Shown in pieces: positions 48,001 through 60,124 of a stretch of 64,000 nt of DNA; within the stretch, counting starts at the first letter, position 1; every line of letters begins with the position of its first letter. This DNA is from Lycorma delicatula (lineage: Eukaryota > Arthropoda > Insecta > Hemiptera > Fulgoridae): NCBI RefSeq assembly GCF_047948215.1, contig NC_134456.1, positions 58,667,029 to 58,731,028 of the forward strand, read 5' to 3'. The translations under genes were made by a program, and so were the position numbers. The notes beneath the pieces are model-generated. The model was not told where the DNA came from and made no database searches. It was given only the letters and a program-made list of their open reading frames with translations.

Positions 48001-48173
48001 AGACAATAAATATTGACTATAAGTCTATCTATTAATAAAAAATGAGTTTCATACACTATTCTGGTAAAGGATGGACCTGATGCTATCCACAACATTTGTT
48101 ACCTACCACTTTTTTAAAAGGTATCGATTACACACCCTGTTTGGTAAGTTTAAAAATCGTTCAACCCCTCACA

Positions 48174-48222
48174 AGGTTTGATTTTCGCTCAGATATGGCA
48201 ATTTTCATACGCTATAAAATTC
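48174..48222 (+). mobile_element. 3' fragment of SINE family 1
   Basis: TCAGATATGGCAATTTTCAT followed by ACGCTATAAAATTCCAT matches the body of the copies at 10131 and 53775. The box A and box B head is lost or too diverged to see. Confidence 0.65.
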
Positions 48223-48665
48223 CATTGGACCAAATAACAAAATCAATCGATGCCCGTATTCTCATAAACTCATAAACATAATGTCTGACTTAAAATTATT
48301 ACTGGGTTGGTGAAGATCTATCTCTACAATTTAAAAATTATATTTTTAAATATATAAAATAAATATACAACGCTTATTATAAATTGTTAAAATAATGAAG
48401 AAAAAAATTCGTTGTGAAGAACTAAGATCCTTGTAAAAGTACAACGGAGATACATAACAGAAAAAACAAATAAATGATAAAATTTGTTAAAATTAACTTT
48501 AATAAATTAATACACCTGACTTAAACTTGCTGCTAGACTTATGTTTAATTAAGTAAAACTAATTTTTTTGTTGAGCTGACTCATCCGTAAATAAATCTTA
48601 CTTATTTTAACAAACAAAATTATCAAGAAAGTTAAATCTAGTGGAAAGATATATTTTGTAATCAC

Positions 48666-48908
48666 CTTGTGTATGAAGTGACGATCCCAGAAAAACAAAC
48701 GCCCATTACTATAGAAATAATTTTTACGTAAAGCATAATATGAAGTTGTCTTCTACGTTGCATTTTTTCTCTACACTTCGGTTCAACTTGAAGTGCAGCT
48801 GTATAACGAGCTAAAACTGCAGCACGGCCCAAATTTAATAACTGAAGTACAAGGATATTAACAACCGGTACAAAATAAGTTAAAAGTTGAACTTCTTTAT
48901 CTAAAAAC
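48666..48908 (-). CDS. Methuselah-like GPCR, exon with TM5 and TM6
   Basis: The exon follows TTTTCAG on the minus strand and ends at ACAAG/GTGATT, both good splice sites. It is 243 bases: one base completing a tryptophan codon, 80 full codons and two bases of an arginine codon. It encodes FLDKEVQLLTYFVPVVNILV and the rest of helix 5, a basic third cytoplasmic loop (KCREKMQRRRQLH) and helix 6 (MLYVKIISIVMGVCFSGIVT). The K.....MG pattern in helix 6 is typical of Methuselah-type receptors. Joined in phase to its neighbours it gives an uninterrupted protein. The intron upstream is 1.74 kb and the one downstream is 14.2 kb. Confidence 0.85.
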
Positions 48909-48911
48909 CTG

Positions 48912-50640
48912 AAAAGTAAAAAAATAATGTTTGAAAATAACAAATAAAAATATAATTTAAAAAAAAAAATGTTTAGCATTCCGTACTGATATTAAAATGA
49001 TATCTTAATACGATTACATTAAAGTAATCTTAAAAATAATTTAAAAGATAAGCATTAAATTTATCCTAAAATCTAATAATTTCAACCTATCTTTTCAGTA
49101 TTATTTTTCGAACAGAAAAATTTACAAATATAATATAATAGGCTGTAATTAAATTAAATTGAATCATTCTTGTTACAACTTTTTTTTGGTTGGTAGTACT
49201 CTGATTAATTTTTTCATCTTTCGTCTTCTTCTTCTTAAATTTTTTACACGTATTTCTCATCTCTGCTTTTAATATACTGCATATTTCCTATCTTTAGAGG
49301 TATAATAAAATAGTTGAAGATAATTTCTGATTAAAATAGGTAGAATAAATATCATTAATAACAATTAATACGACAGGTTAAAGAGCGCGTAAAAGATTAA
49401 AATTATTTTCAAATTATAAAGATACATTTTAAGACTGTCTTTTTAATTTTGTTTATACTTTAATTTTTCTTTAAATGTAGAGTTGACTAAGTATGTGTAA
49501 AATACTGGTGACAACTTCTTTCTCCACCTTGGAAAATAAGAGAATAATTCTGTTAGTACTGGTACTTCATGAAATAGTGTGATATTCCTCATATTATAGC
49601 ATTTTATTATATAGGGTTTTTTTTTGCCAAAGTAATGAATTAATTTCACTATTATTTTGTTATAGTGAAAAATATGAAAATACGTTAAGTATTAATATAA
49701 GATTTTATTTTAAATTTGTGACATTTATGTACTTGTATAATGTCTACGACAGTTTGCTGATTTTAAGTTATTTTGAAATAACTTAAACTCATAAATAACT
49801 TTAACTTAAAGTAATAACTTTTACTCATTATACAGAAGACCTGTAATTAAACCTTATTTTGTTATATTGCAGTACTAGTACATAAAAATAAGTACCGATT
49901 AACAATATAGATACATGTTTACTTATTACCATAACAGCATGACAATAAACCAAATTATATCTCTTTTGCTGACATTAACGTACAAAACTTACATCCATGT
50001 TGTACTGTACTAAACTATATTTAATATATTAAACTGCTCTACATCATTTAATTATTAAAAAAAAATATTGAAATGCATCCAAAACAATATAACCAAATCC
50101 TGACTTATTTTTTATACTTAATGTAATGTAAAAAAATTGACTTTTTTATAAATCTTTATTAATCAAAAAGCAAAAAGAAACTCGAATTAAAAAAATTTAT
50201 ATCGCATTTAACTTTTGCGTATACATATAATTTTTAGTTAATTGGCGTTAACGATAACAAAGCTAAGTTTTTTATATGACATGCTTGTCTTATAGACTTA
50301 AATATTATTTACAGTTTAAATTTTTAAAACTTTGCAAAATTTTAAGCTTGTTTAATAGCTTTAAAATGGTTTTTACTCATGATCAAATTATTTAACTAAA
50401 AACACTAAAAGTAATTATGTTGAATAGAGAGATGTACACAAAGGCATTCTATCTACTGTAAACTCAGTCAGCTGGTTAATTTATTAACCACCCATCTATG
50501 TTTTTTAATCTATTTCAGAATTAAAACTTACACAGTGTGCATAAGTAAAACAATGCACTTAAAAATGTGGACGAATTTACTCTTGGAAAAAATAGGTCTG
50601 TGTCATATTTATACGTAAATAATTTGAAAATAAGATTGAA
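48912..50640. other. Receptor intron, AT-rich
   Basis: The 1.74-kb intron between the helix 3-4 and helix 5-6 exons. No inserted element recognised. Confidence 0.7.
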
Positions 50641-50645
50641 CTTAC

Positions 50646-50926
50646 CAGCAATTAAAATGTTTAAGACTATCCACTTGCAAAATATTTCCATTCTTGTAAT
50701 AATAGTGGTGACAAAATGCTGCAATTAATAGTAGTAAAGGTCCACCCCAAGATAAAAGACTGTATATAAGGAATCCAATACCAAGTGATTTATCACCGAC
50801 TGGATCGACATTAACGTTTCGGCGAAATGATCTATAAAGATCATGCGTCATGGAGAGCAACCAACAATATACTGTTAAATGAAAGTAGTGCAAGGAAAAC
50901 GATAATGACAAGCACAATTCAGCATC
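50646..50926 (-). CDS. Methuselah-like GPCR, exon with TM3 and TM4
   Basis: Preceded by TGTTTTAG and followed by GCTG/GTAAGT on the minus strand. The 281 bases encode 93 codons plus two bases of a tryptophan codon completed by the next exon. The product begins DAELCLSLSFSLHYFHLTVY, giving helix 3, then WLLSMTHDLYRSF, a cytoplasmic loop, and helix 4 (FLIYSLLSWGGPLLLLIAAF), then an extracellular stretch ending in the family-typical NCW. The cysteine at the top of helix 3 and the NCW cysteine would form the conserved receptor disulfide. No start codon is expected here. The extracellular domain and helices 1-2 must lie upstream, at higher coordinates. Confidence 0.85.
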
Positions 50927-50929
50927 CTA

Positions 50930-52190
50930 AAACAAAAATGTGCTTTATTAATTGAAACCCGATAAACTTTATTTGATAAAATGTTGTTTACTAAAAAAAT
51001 TTAATTAAATAATCTAAATTTTATCAAAGAATTAATTTGAACACTTCATAATAAAAACATAAGCCTAAAATTTTCGTAGGATTAAAAACACATGGATTTG
51101 AAATAAAGATTACTAAATATTTTATTAAAAGGGTTTTCATAAAATGGTTTTATTAAAATACATTCTTTTGATAAATATATATAATTTTACATTCAGCTTC
51201 CAATAATAAGCTTTCATTTTAATTTAATAAACAACCGATTTAGATAATTTCCATAGCTCAAAAGAAAGCACATTTTATAGCTAGAAGGAAAGATTTATTT
51301 GTAGAATATCGGTTCGGAAAAGGTAGGTGCACTGAAAATTAGTGATACAAAATTATTGTATACATACTATTACGCTTTAATTAATGTAATTTAAAATTGT
51401 TCTACTAATTTTCTTACATTAATATTCAGAATAATTTATAATTAATCCTGGTTAAAATTACTTCTATAACATTTGCCTTACGTAAAAAATAAATAATTTT
51501 TTAATAAGAAAGCCATCAAAACCGTCTTAAAGATATTTCTATTATTTTCTATAAATAATCTCAATTAGTAAAATTTGTTAAATGCGTCTTCACAACATAA
51601 TAATTCAAAACATAACTAGAAATATAGTTTAGAAAAAAATAGTTATATTAATGTATAATAAAAAAAAATTATTATTTTCTTTAGTTCAGTTGCAAATTTT
51701 TATTTATAATTTCTCACCAAAACTTTACTTAAGGTTTTTAAAAACATGAAAAAAATAATAAAAACTTATAGGTCACTGAACTGTTTATGCAAAGCAGTAT
51801 ACATGTAAAGATTTATTTTAATAAAATATAAAATTATTATAAATGTATACAGAAGTGGTGTATATAATGGTCAGAAAAGCGAAACAGAAAAATCATTCCT
51901 TTAAAATATCTTTATGGAATACTAACAACAAATTTTTGTCACAATAAGATAATGTATATATAATAGTGCTGAATAATAAGGAATTTAATTATCTAAATAT
52001 TAGTTTATATATATATAATTTGTTATCTTTTAATATAATATACATTTGTTTATAAATTCCTTAATGAAATTAAAAGGTTTAAATTCTTAGTTAATGTTTT
52101 ATTATTAATGATGAATAAAGTGTAGTTCCTTTCATAAGTAAGTATAACAACTGTTACAATAATGTCTTTTAGTTTAAGTTGTTTGCGTGT
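50930..52190. other. AT-rich DNA, probably receptor intron
   Basis: No feature recognised. If the gene continues upstream, this is intronic. Confidence 0.55.
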
Positions 52191-52229
52191 TTAAAATATG
52201 CGCTTTGTTATGTAAAAGGTGGTATTTTT

Positions 52230-52690
52230 GAAATGTAACGTTAGGTACGCTGTGAATCGCCGAGAGAGGGAAAGGGGAAATGCAAGTGAAGGAGTGAGTG
52301 AGGAGAATTGATTATAGTGAGTGGCTGTCAGGCGGTAGTAGTCTCCCCCAGAGTATTCAAGTGCACACAGACACATATCTCGGTTGATATCAATCATGCA
52401 GGCATCGGGTGTAGCAAACGGGGTTCAGAATATAGGGTCAGGTCGGAGTACTGGAATGAGGCGGAACCGGGGTACCGACTGCCACCAGACACAACTTCAA
52501 CACCCACTCTGTTTTTTCTACTATTATTCCTACTACTATCACTGGTTCTAGATTGGATCATTTTTCTGTTTTATCTCAAAAGGTTCACATTTCTCTTCAG
52601 TGCCACTGCAACCTTCACCCTTAACACCATCATCTCTAAGTATACGGAACAGCGCATTATTCTTAATTTTGACGTAACTACACATTGTAC
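52230..52690. other. Complex GC-richer patch beside microsatellite
   Basis: About 460 bases of balanced composition include GAGAGAGGGAAAGGGGAAAT, a plus-strand ATG (52396) opening MQASGVANGVQNIGSGRSTG, and another overlapping long frame. The patch runs into a compound microsatellite. It could be an exon or a promoter region, but neither frame resembles a family I know. The long plus-strand frame through the microsatellite is artefactual at its C-terminus. Confidence 0.3.
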
Positions 52691-52701
52691 ACACACGCAC
52701 G

Positions 52702-52769
<68 letters not shown>
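52690..52769. repeat. Compound (AC)(CG)n(GA)n microsatellite
   Basis: A short AC run passes into CG repeats and then a GA tract of roughly 50 bases. Confidence 0.95.
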
Positions 52770-52771
<2 letters not shown>

Positions 52772-52775
52772 TCAC

Positions 52776-52792
52776 CTGATACATTAGTATCC
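52776..52792 (-). other. Candidate micro-exon of receptor (end of TM2)
   Basis: On the minus strand TGTTATTTCTAG precedes 17 bases ending in CAG, followed by GTGAGT, a consensus donor. The phase at its end matches the start of the exon at 50926. The frame reads ILMYQ, which would suit the end of helix 2. The exon is tiny and its upstream partner is unknown, so this is weak. The intron would start in the CT-rich microsatellite. Confidence 0.25.
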
Positions 52793-52799
52793 CTAGAAA

Positions 52800-53770
52800 T
52801 AACACTTTAAAATTATTCTAACATTGCCAGGATTATTATAATTATTATCTTTTTTAATTATAGTTAAGGAAAAAATAATAATTTATAAAGATTAATATCT
52901 GAAGTCCGTGAAATATTTGATTTTTCATAAACATTGTTAAGATTGATTTCTAACAAAGTGTGATTGGACGTTTCAAAATTTATCTTTTTTATTTCGTTTT
53001 TTTGGATAACTTTAATACGGAATGGCGTCAAATAAATTAAGAAAAGATTTTAAGGAAAAATCTGAGAAAGAGGATTAACAAAGGAGAAAAGTGAAAGATG
53101 TTATTAATTAATGAAAGCATTCTTTTAGCTGATACCATTGTGGCTTAGAATTATAGCTTGAGCAAAATATCTTTTTTTAAATAAATAAAAATAAAACAAA
53201 AAGAAAGGAGCTTAAAGTAGAAAATATTATAATACATGAAAAAATCCTAGATGTTTACTTAAAATTAATCCGTGACCAACTGATCAAAAAATTTTGGAAA
53301 CCAGTATAATGAACACGTGACTAACTCAGCAGTAAGATGGTGAATTATTTATACCAACAATTTATACTATACGTCTTTCATTTATTGATACTCTTTATTT
53401 TTAAGGTGGTAAAATATTACTTAGTAATCAGTTGTTTTTCAATCAGAATAAACCACTTCATACCAAATTCTATGTTCAATACAGTTTGACAGATAGTCAT
53501 TCCTAGACTAGTAAAATTTTTCACAGATATAGGTTTTTAATTGAATCCCAGCACAGGTAAAAAATATAAATAACAAATTTGTTCAAATTTACTTGTATTT
53601 ATCTCATTAAAAATTTATTTCAAATTAATGTTCATTACTCCCGGTTATCTGCTAGACTGTTAATTAATATGAATCTGGATTCAACTATCTTAAAGAACGC
53701 CAATGATTTTAACGTAATCACTTATAGGATGATTATTATAGTATAAAGGTTATAATATTGAAATTTACTC
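52800..53770. other. AT-rich DNA
   Basis: No feature recognised. Confidence 0.6.
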
Positions 53771-53774
53771 CATT

Positions 53775-53910
53775 TCCAAGGGCGGAGTGGTATCGTTTCT
53801 GTCTTTCGTCCGGAGGTCCTGGATTAGAATCCCAGTCAGGCATGGCAGTTTTCTCAAGCAACAAAATTTCATTTCCATATCCCACACACATGTTTCAAGC
53901 TTATGTAGTG
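53775..53910 (+). mobile_element. tRNA-derived SINE, family 1
   Basis: GGGCGGAGTGGTATCG (box A, about 53780) and GGATTAGAATCCC (box B, about 53821) are followed by CAGTCAGGCATGGCAGTTTT and a tail with CATATCCCACACACATG, matching the copy at 10131. A C-run and an A-run follow at about 53920-53938. Confidence 0.85.
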
Positions 53911-53944
53911 TTTTTAACCCCCCCCCCCCAAAAAAAAATCTTAA

Positions 53945-56900
53945 CCACCAACAAAAAACTGTAGTTTGTACGTGTTGTGTAGATAAGTTTTTATAAATAG
54001 TATTATGATATTAATTATTCATATTTATATAGACACTACATTAATTTTTATTATTTATTTTTGTATCGTATTAAATTTGTTTTCTAAAATAAAGAGAAAG
54101 GAAAGATTCATTCGGTAAATATAATTCAGGTAAAAATATAATTTTATAAAATTCAATTGTTATTGATCAGAGTTTATTAGATTTCAGTCGTGATACGATG
54201 TAAAAAGTCTTATTAAATTTGAAATTGGTATTAAAATGACTGGTTGTGACACAATTTGGGCTTATCACAATAACTTTTTTTTTGTATTAGTAGGAAACAT
54301 TATATTTATATAAATATAAATTTCTTACTTTTTGATGATGCTTTAAATACAGTCAAATGTTTCATTTTCATTAAGAATTGGGTAGCAAGTTTTTGGTAAT
54401 AAAATAAATTTGAAAATCCATATAATGAGTCACTACTGAAAAAAAAAATTATGCCACGTTTTAAGTTCTGAATTGTCAGAATAGAACACAAAGAAAACAA
54501 ATTACTTTAAAAGCATGACGTATTCATAGAAATTTTAACAAAAGATGAGTTAAAAGTTTTTAAATTATTCGAGAGGTGTGTATTTTTTACTATTGAACTT
54601 CTTTTCCGTTTTTTCCCTACACAATCTCTTTTTGTTTTCTTTGACTACAATAAAAGACAATTCGTTAAGTTTTATGCACATATAAACCTCCCTTTACACA
54701 TCCACAGATTCAGAATGATGTAATAAATATAATAAAATCATATAAATACAATTTTATATTGTAAGAAAGAAATAATGGATGTGTAGTATAATTAAAGAAA
54801 GAAATATTAAAATATAATGATGTAAAGAATAGAAAATGTAAAATTTACTACTTTTATTTTTGTATAAAAGAAAAAAAAATAAGTGTCCTGAATTAAAATT
54901 TTTCATCTAATAATAGAAATACATTAATCCGCAATTCAGATAAAAAAATAAACTTAAAAAATCATTGATAAAGAAAATTTAAATATTATAAAAGTCATTA
55001 ATTTAATTTCCTCCCAAGTGTATCAAATAAAATGTAGTTTATTCCAAATACAATATAATTTTGTATATATGAATCCCACTCAGAGACTATAACTCGGGAA
55101 AATATCATTAAAAATAAGTATAATACAAACATATTTTGCTATATAATTAGTCTCTGAGGTAAACAAAGTAAATTTCTTACTTTTAACCTATCATTTTCGT
55201 ATACTTGTCTATTGATATGAAAAATATATTCTGTGTAGCCGCTGTGTGTCCTTACTTTTCCTAATACGTTTTATCATGTCACTTTCGAGAAAGGTTTCCA
55301 CTACATTATTGTACATTATCTGTAGATCTTAATCGCAGAAAGCCAAATGATTAAACAGAGCTGTACTAACCGTGTGAAAATATTTTATACCGTCCTAGGT
55401 ACAGAAATTTTAAGATGGTCTAGAAATGAAATATAAGCTTTTCTTTTTGAAATCATTATTTATATTAAATGTTGAAAATAAAAAGTTCAATGTTAAAAAA
55501 AAAATACTTGTTACAATATTAGAGAAGTTTTATTTAAGTTTTAATGCAAAAACCAAAGAATAATTACAACAAAGATTGGTAATTTGCATGAATGGAGATT
55601 TACTTGTTTTATTAATAATAAAATAAACTGTAATTTTTAAAGTTAAAGAGTAAAAAATAAGTAACAAATTTTTGAATTTTATTTATTAAAATAAAATGGT
55701 TCAGAGTTAAAAACTAATTTAACTAACTTTTATTGCATTATTTGCTTTCTTAATTAAAATGTCAAGTAATTTGCAACTACAAATAAAAACTAAAAAGCAT
55801 AATATTATGTTACAACCTCTCTATTTTATAAATTCAATGATTCTATTTTCATAATTCTCTTAACGTAATTTTGCGTCCTCATCTTTAGTAATGCTTTTAA
55901 TTAAAAGATTTTTTCAAAGATATTGTTGCCCACAGGTAAAGTAGCCTACAGTAAAAAACTCTCGAGTTTTACCAGAAGTTTTAAAAATTCTAAATTTCCT
56001 TTATAAAATTAGATCATTAGTAGAAATAGTTAAGAGTTAAAAGAAAACAAAAATTTATAAATTACTAACCAAAATTCAATAACTTTGATTTTGATAAAAC
56101 ATTTATGGTAGTATTTCCATAATAAATGAAAATTATTTTTCATCATAAATAATAAATCAAAAGAGTTTTGGTGTAAAATATCTTTCCAATAAATTAAACT
56201 CAAACAATGTAGTAAAATTATATTCATTCCCTCCTACTTAAAGTACGGAAGAATAGTTGGTATCGGGATGGGGGTTTCGCTGTAAATCTTTAAAAATAAA
56301 TATGGGCTGGACATCTTAGTTTAAAATTTTCCAAAAGAATTATTGATAGGTTTAATTAATTTCCATTTGTAAACATTTCTAAACGGTGGTCTTTAATTCA
56401 AAAATTTGTTCTTTTGTTCATCTACTAAGAAATAAAAGCAATTTTAATTTATCAATTGACATTTTTACGTGTACTCCAATTTAATATAAAATTACTCGTA
56501 TATCAATATACGAAATGTGTTTACAATATGGATTGCAACGTAATAACTAATAGAATTTTCTTTCATCCCTTCAAATCGGAATTTTAGAAAGATACAGTAT
56601 ATATTTATATTCCAAATTTTTTAAATGATTAGGGGGTCGAGAAGTAGCTTAGTTTAAAATGTATTAAGTATGATTTATTTATTAAACACGATTTTTGAAT
56701 GGGGAAGAAAAATTTAATTCTAAAACCTGGCTTCAACAAGTAAAACAGAATACAGAACCATTAGATCATTATATTATTCACTAATATAAACTGAAATTAG
56801 CACATTATTGGATTTTTTATTTAATTTGTTTTTTTTTGTTTCTATTCATAACATGACAGTTATTGATATTCAAATTTGCATATGGAAGAATCCACAAACT

Positions 56901-58365
56901 CCCATTGGAGCTGTGATTTACAATAACATAGATTCGCATCAATGCATATATAATTAATATATTTCCCGAACGAAAACCTTGAGCAATAATTTTTCGACTA
57001 AAAAGTTGAAGTTTTTCAACAAAAATCTATCTCTCAAGAGAGTAAATAAGAGGTAAATTTCAATTAATTATTTTAACGACACACAACTGAAGAGGCATCT
57101 AGCCCGATTCCAGCTACTCTCATAGTCGCAAGTAGAGTGTTAACTTATATCAGAATTCCATTTGAATATAAAAAGCTAATATCCATATCTTAGCATTTGA
57201 GCATAGCTCCGAGTATTTTTTTTGCTAACTTGAAATGCACCAACGTAGTAAAAATTGTAACACTACTATAAGGAAATGTAACTATAGACTTGTTTTTTTC
57301 TCGGATTACTTTATTTCTCTTTGCAGTTTAGGAATATTTTAATGTATTTCTGTGCTATTTCTGAGCAATTATTTACCCAACAGACATTCCATTAAGTAAT
57401 AGCAAAATATAAATTATTAGTATTATTATGAATCACGAACCTCTAATTTATAATGAAAAGATAGGAAAAGGAAAGCGCTTATTTGGGTGTGGTTTATCAT
57501 GGTAGTTGTTTCGTGAGCTGATTAATATAACTCTTTAGGTTGCCTACTGCTTTCCCTTCAATAAGAAGCTATTTGACAAGTTAATTTTCAAACAACATTT
57601 AGCCAGACAATTTAAGGCCAATGCCAATCAATTCAATATCAGTTTAAAAGAATAATTCCCTTTCAAACCATGTTAAACTCAATATCTAGTTTTCCAGATC
57701 AATAACACCTTACAACCAACCGTATTATTTTTAAGAAAAAAAAATATATCTCACAGAATGTCTTGAAATTATTTAAAATACAAAATAATAAAAAACGTTT
57801 TAAATTTAAAATGACAGGATTTCATACCCGTGTTGTCAAATATATTGCTTTTAAATAAGCGCATTCATTACTACTATTTATTACAAAATTTTAAAAACAT
57901 TTCTTATCAATAATTCAATCATCAGAACTATTCTAGTCGCAGGGAGTTTAATAACTCCCTTTAAATGAACGGTAAAAGTTGAGGGTGGTCTTACTTTACT
58001 GCCTAAATACTTTCTCGTAAACCTAAGTAATTTCATTTTTTTTTATTCTTTAGAACGCGAAGAAAAGTCAGTAAGCCAGTATGAAATGCACAAAAAAGAA
58101 ATTACACTTCTAACATGTGTAATAAATAATATTTTCTCTTTCTGAAACAGGGTTTAGCAGTTACCGGGTCCTTTAGCAGCTATTAAAATAAAATATCTAT
58201 ATTGTTTTTGTACGGAAGTTGTAAGTAAACTTCAGAGCTAATTGTAATTAACTATTAATAAAATATAAATTGTAGACTGGCGCTTATAAGAAAAGGCGCC
58301 GGATAATAATTTTGATGCTAAAGTAAGAAAATTATGCCACTCTGTCAATCAGACTTAGCAAAATT
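53945..58365. other. AT-rich DNA, nothing recognised
   Basis: Over 4 kb of very AT-rich sequence. Short minus-strand open frames at 54306-54500 and 56030-56227 are lysine/phenylalanine-rich products of composition. Slightly more complex patches at about 55.2-55.4 and 57.05-57.2 kb were read in six frames without recognising a protein. Confidence 0.5.

Positions 58366-58415
<50 letters not shown>
58366..58415. repeat. (TA)n microsatellite
   Basis: TA repeats with one interruption. A shorter one of the same type lies at about 59374-59398. Confidence 0.9.
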
Positions 58416-58417
<2 letters not shown>

Positions 58418-58419
58418 GT

Positions 58420-59915
58420 AAATTTAAATAAATACATATTTATTAATATATCTTCATCTGTGGTACAACAACGAATATATTATTGTAAGTTTACAAATTT
58501 TCTTACTTAACTTATCAATCAGCATATTTTCATTTTAATTGTTAAAAATAACCATTTCTAACTGAAAATACTACTGCTTGAAAGAATCGTTGATAACCAG
58601 AAAAGCTTGGGTTAAAAAATATTTTGATTTGATGAAGTGAATGAGAAAAATTAGTTGTTAAATAGTTGATTGGAATGAATTTAAAATCTTTTTATACGTT
58701 AAGTCAAATTTCTTACAAAGTAATAGAAAAAGAATACTTTTCTTCAGTTTTTGATGAAAATTTTACTAATGAAATGGAATTATTCAAGTTAAAATATTTG
58801 ATTGGGAGTAAAATAAAATCGAGTTCAAAAAGTTTGTTAAAAGGCTTCAAATTCATCAGGAAAAATAATTAGTTGTAAGTAACGTCTAATTGAACTAAAA
58901 ATGTAAAACTAATAAATAATCGAAATTAGAAACAGAGTTAAAAATAATCAAGTTTCTTACAATTTGATTATTTTATAAAACTATTAATCAAATAATAGTT
59001 TTATCATTTGTTAAAATGATAAAAACAATTTTATACTGAGCTTATGATGACCAAAAAATTGGAAAATCAGTGTAGTGTCTCTCATTTATTTTTCAGATTT
59101 TAAATAAATAAAGATATTGTAAGTACAACAGTAAATATACCGATATATTTCATTTGTTTTTAAATGAAATCTTTTCTTATTTAATGGTTGATGTTTAGTA
59201 AATAGAAAAAATCTTTTTACTAAAGAAAGCATTCACCAGCTTCGATAAAAGTCGAAGAAATTTCATAAAATTTCCTAATTCTTCCTTTCTGCTTGAGTGG
59301 CTTTTTCTACGAGGATAAAACGTAACCTTACGTTCTCTAGTTCATTCATGCTTAACATTTTTATTTAACTTTCATATATATATATATATATATATATACC
59401 TTATATAACTGTTTTTATAAAAAAAGAAAATATCAGTATTTCAGTCTGTTTGCTACGTCAGAAAATATGACACGTGAAATGTTTAAATAAATACAAATAC
59501 TGATTTATATACGAAAAATTTTACAACTAAGTAAAAAATCATCGAAGTTTGCTTTTACAATGGAATATAATATATATTCCTTTGAAACAGAACAAAAATA
59601 ATCTTTAAAATATAGGAAAAAGCAGATATTAAAATACTTTTGATAAAAATTTTAAATAAACAATAAATATTTGATACCATTTAATAAATTCTTTTAAAAT
59701 AAGAATATAATAATTTTAAATATTTACTCGTATTACAAAATCTAACGATAATAAACGATTAATAAAAATCATCCATATTTAGGTAGGTAAACCGAATGAA
59801 AAACTGATTGAGTAGTTATGAGCTTGACTCCTTATTTGTGGTATTAATACAGAATTTATTTAAGATAATTTTTCTTTTTTATAGAAATGCACTGGTTTAA
59901 CTATTCTTTAATATT
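58420..59915. other. AT-rich DNA
   Basis: A 68-codon plus-strand open frame at 58666-58872 is lysine/serine/phenylalanine-rich, lacks recognised homologues, and is probably chance. Confidence 0.5.
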
Positions 59916-59917
59916 TA

Positions 59918-60123
59918 TTTTCTTTTTCTGTTTAGCCCCCGGAACCACCATAAGGTATCAATCACTTCAGAGGATGAATGAGGATGATATGTATGAATTT
60001 AAATGAAGTTTAGTCTCATACAGTCGCAGGTCGACCATTCCTGAGATGTGTGGTTAATTGAAACCCAACTTCCAAACAACACTGGTTTCCACGATATAGT
60101 ATTTAAACCTGTATAAAAGTAAC
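59918..60123 (-). mobile_element. SINE family 2, 5'-truncated copy, inverted
   Basis: Read on the minus strand this is the 3' two-thirds of the SINE at 15495-15785. Shared words on the plus strand include GAGGATGAATGAGGATGATA (the complement of the TCATCCTCATTCATCC block) and GATGTGTGGTTAATTGAAAC. The A/G-rich tail is at the low-coordinate end, before GTTTAGCC. The tRNA-like head is missing. Confidence 0.85.
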
Positions 60124-60124
60124 C

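Larger units (their letters stand above)
44550..48060 (+). mobile_element. Decayed Polinton/adintovirus-like virus-derived block
   Basis: A 3.5-kb block of plus-strand coding-like sequence is interrupted everywhere by stops and frameshifts. In order it contains a fibre-like segment, a phospholipase A2-like domain, a second copy of the fibre-like segment, a small capsid-like gene and a larger capsid-like gene. This set and its order match, from memory, neighbours in Polinton/Maverick or adintovirus-like insertions of invertebrate genomes. No polymerase B, integrase, packaging ATPase or protease piece was seen, and no long terminal inverted repeats, so only part of a genome is present. It lies in the receptor intron and is plainly inactive. 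The virus-group assignment is inference. Confidence 0.55.

Noticed and set aside
52308..52787. A 159-codon plus-strand open frame, one of the longer ones.
   Set aside because: Its C-terminal third is the CG/GA microsatellite (RARARERERE...). The rest is not recognisable and has no supporting signals.
52548..52805. Minus-strand open frame with a long serine-leucine repeat.
   Set aside because: It is the microsatellite read on the other strand. Only the 17 bases before the donor were kept, as a weak exon candidate.
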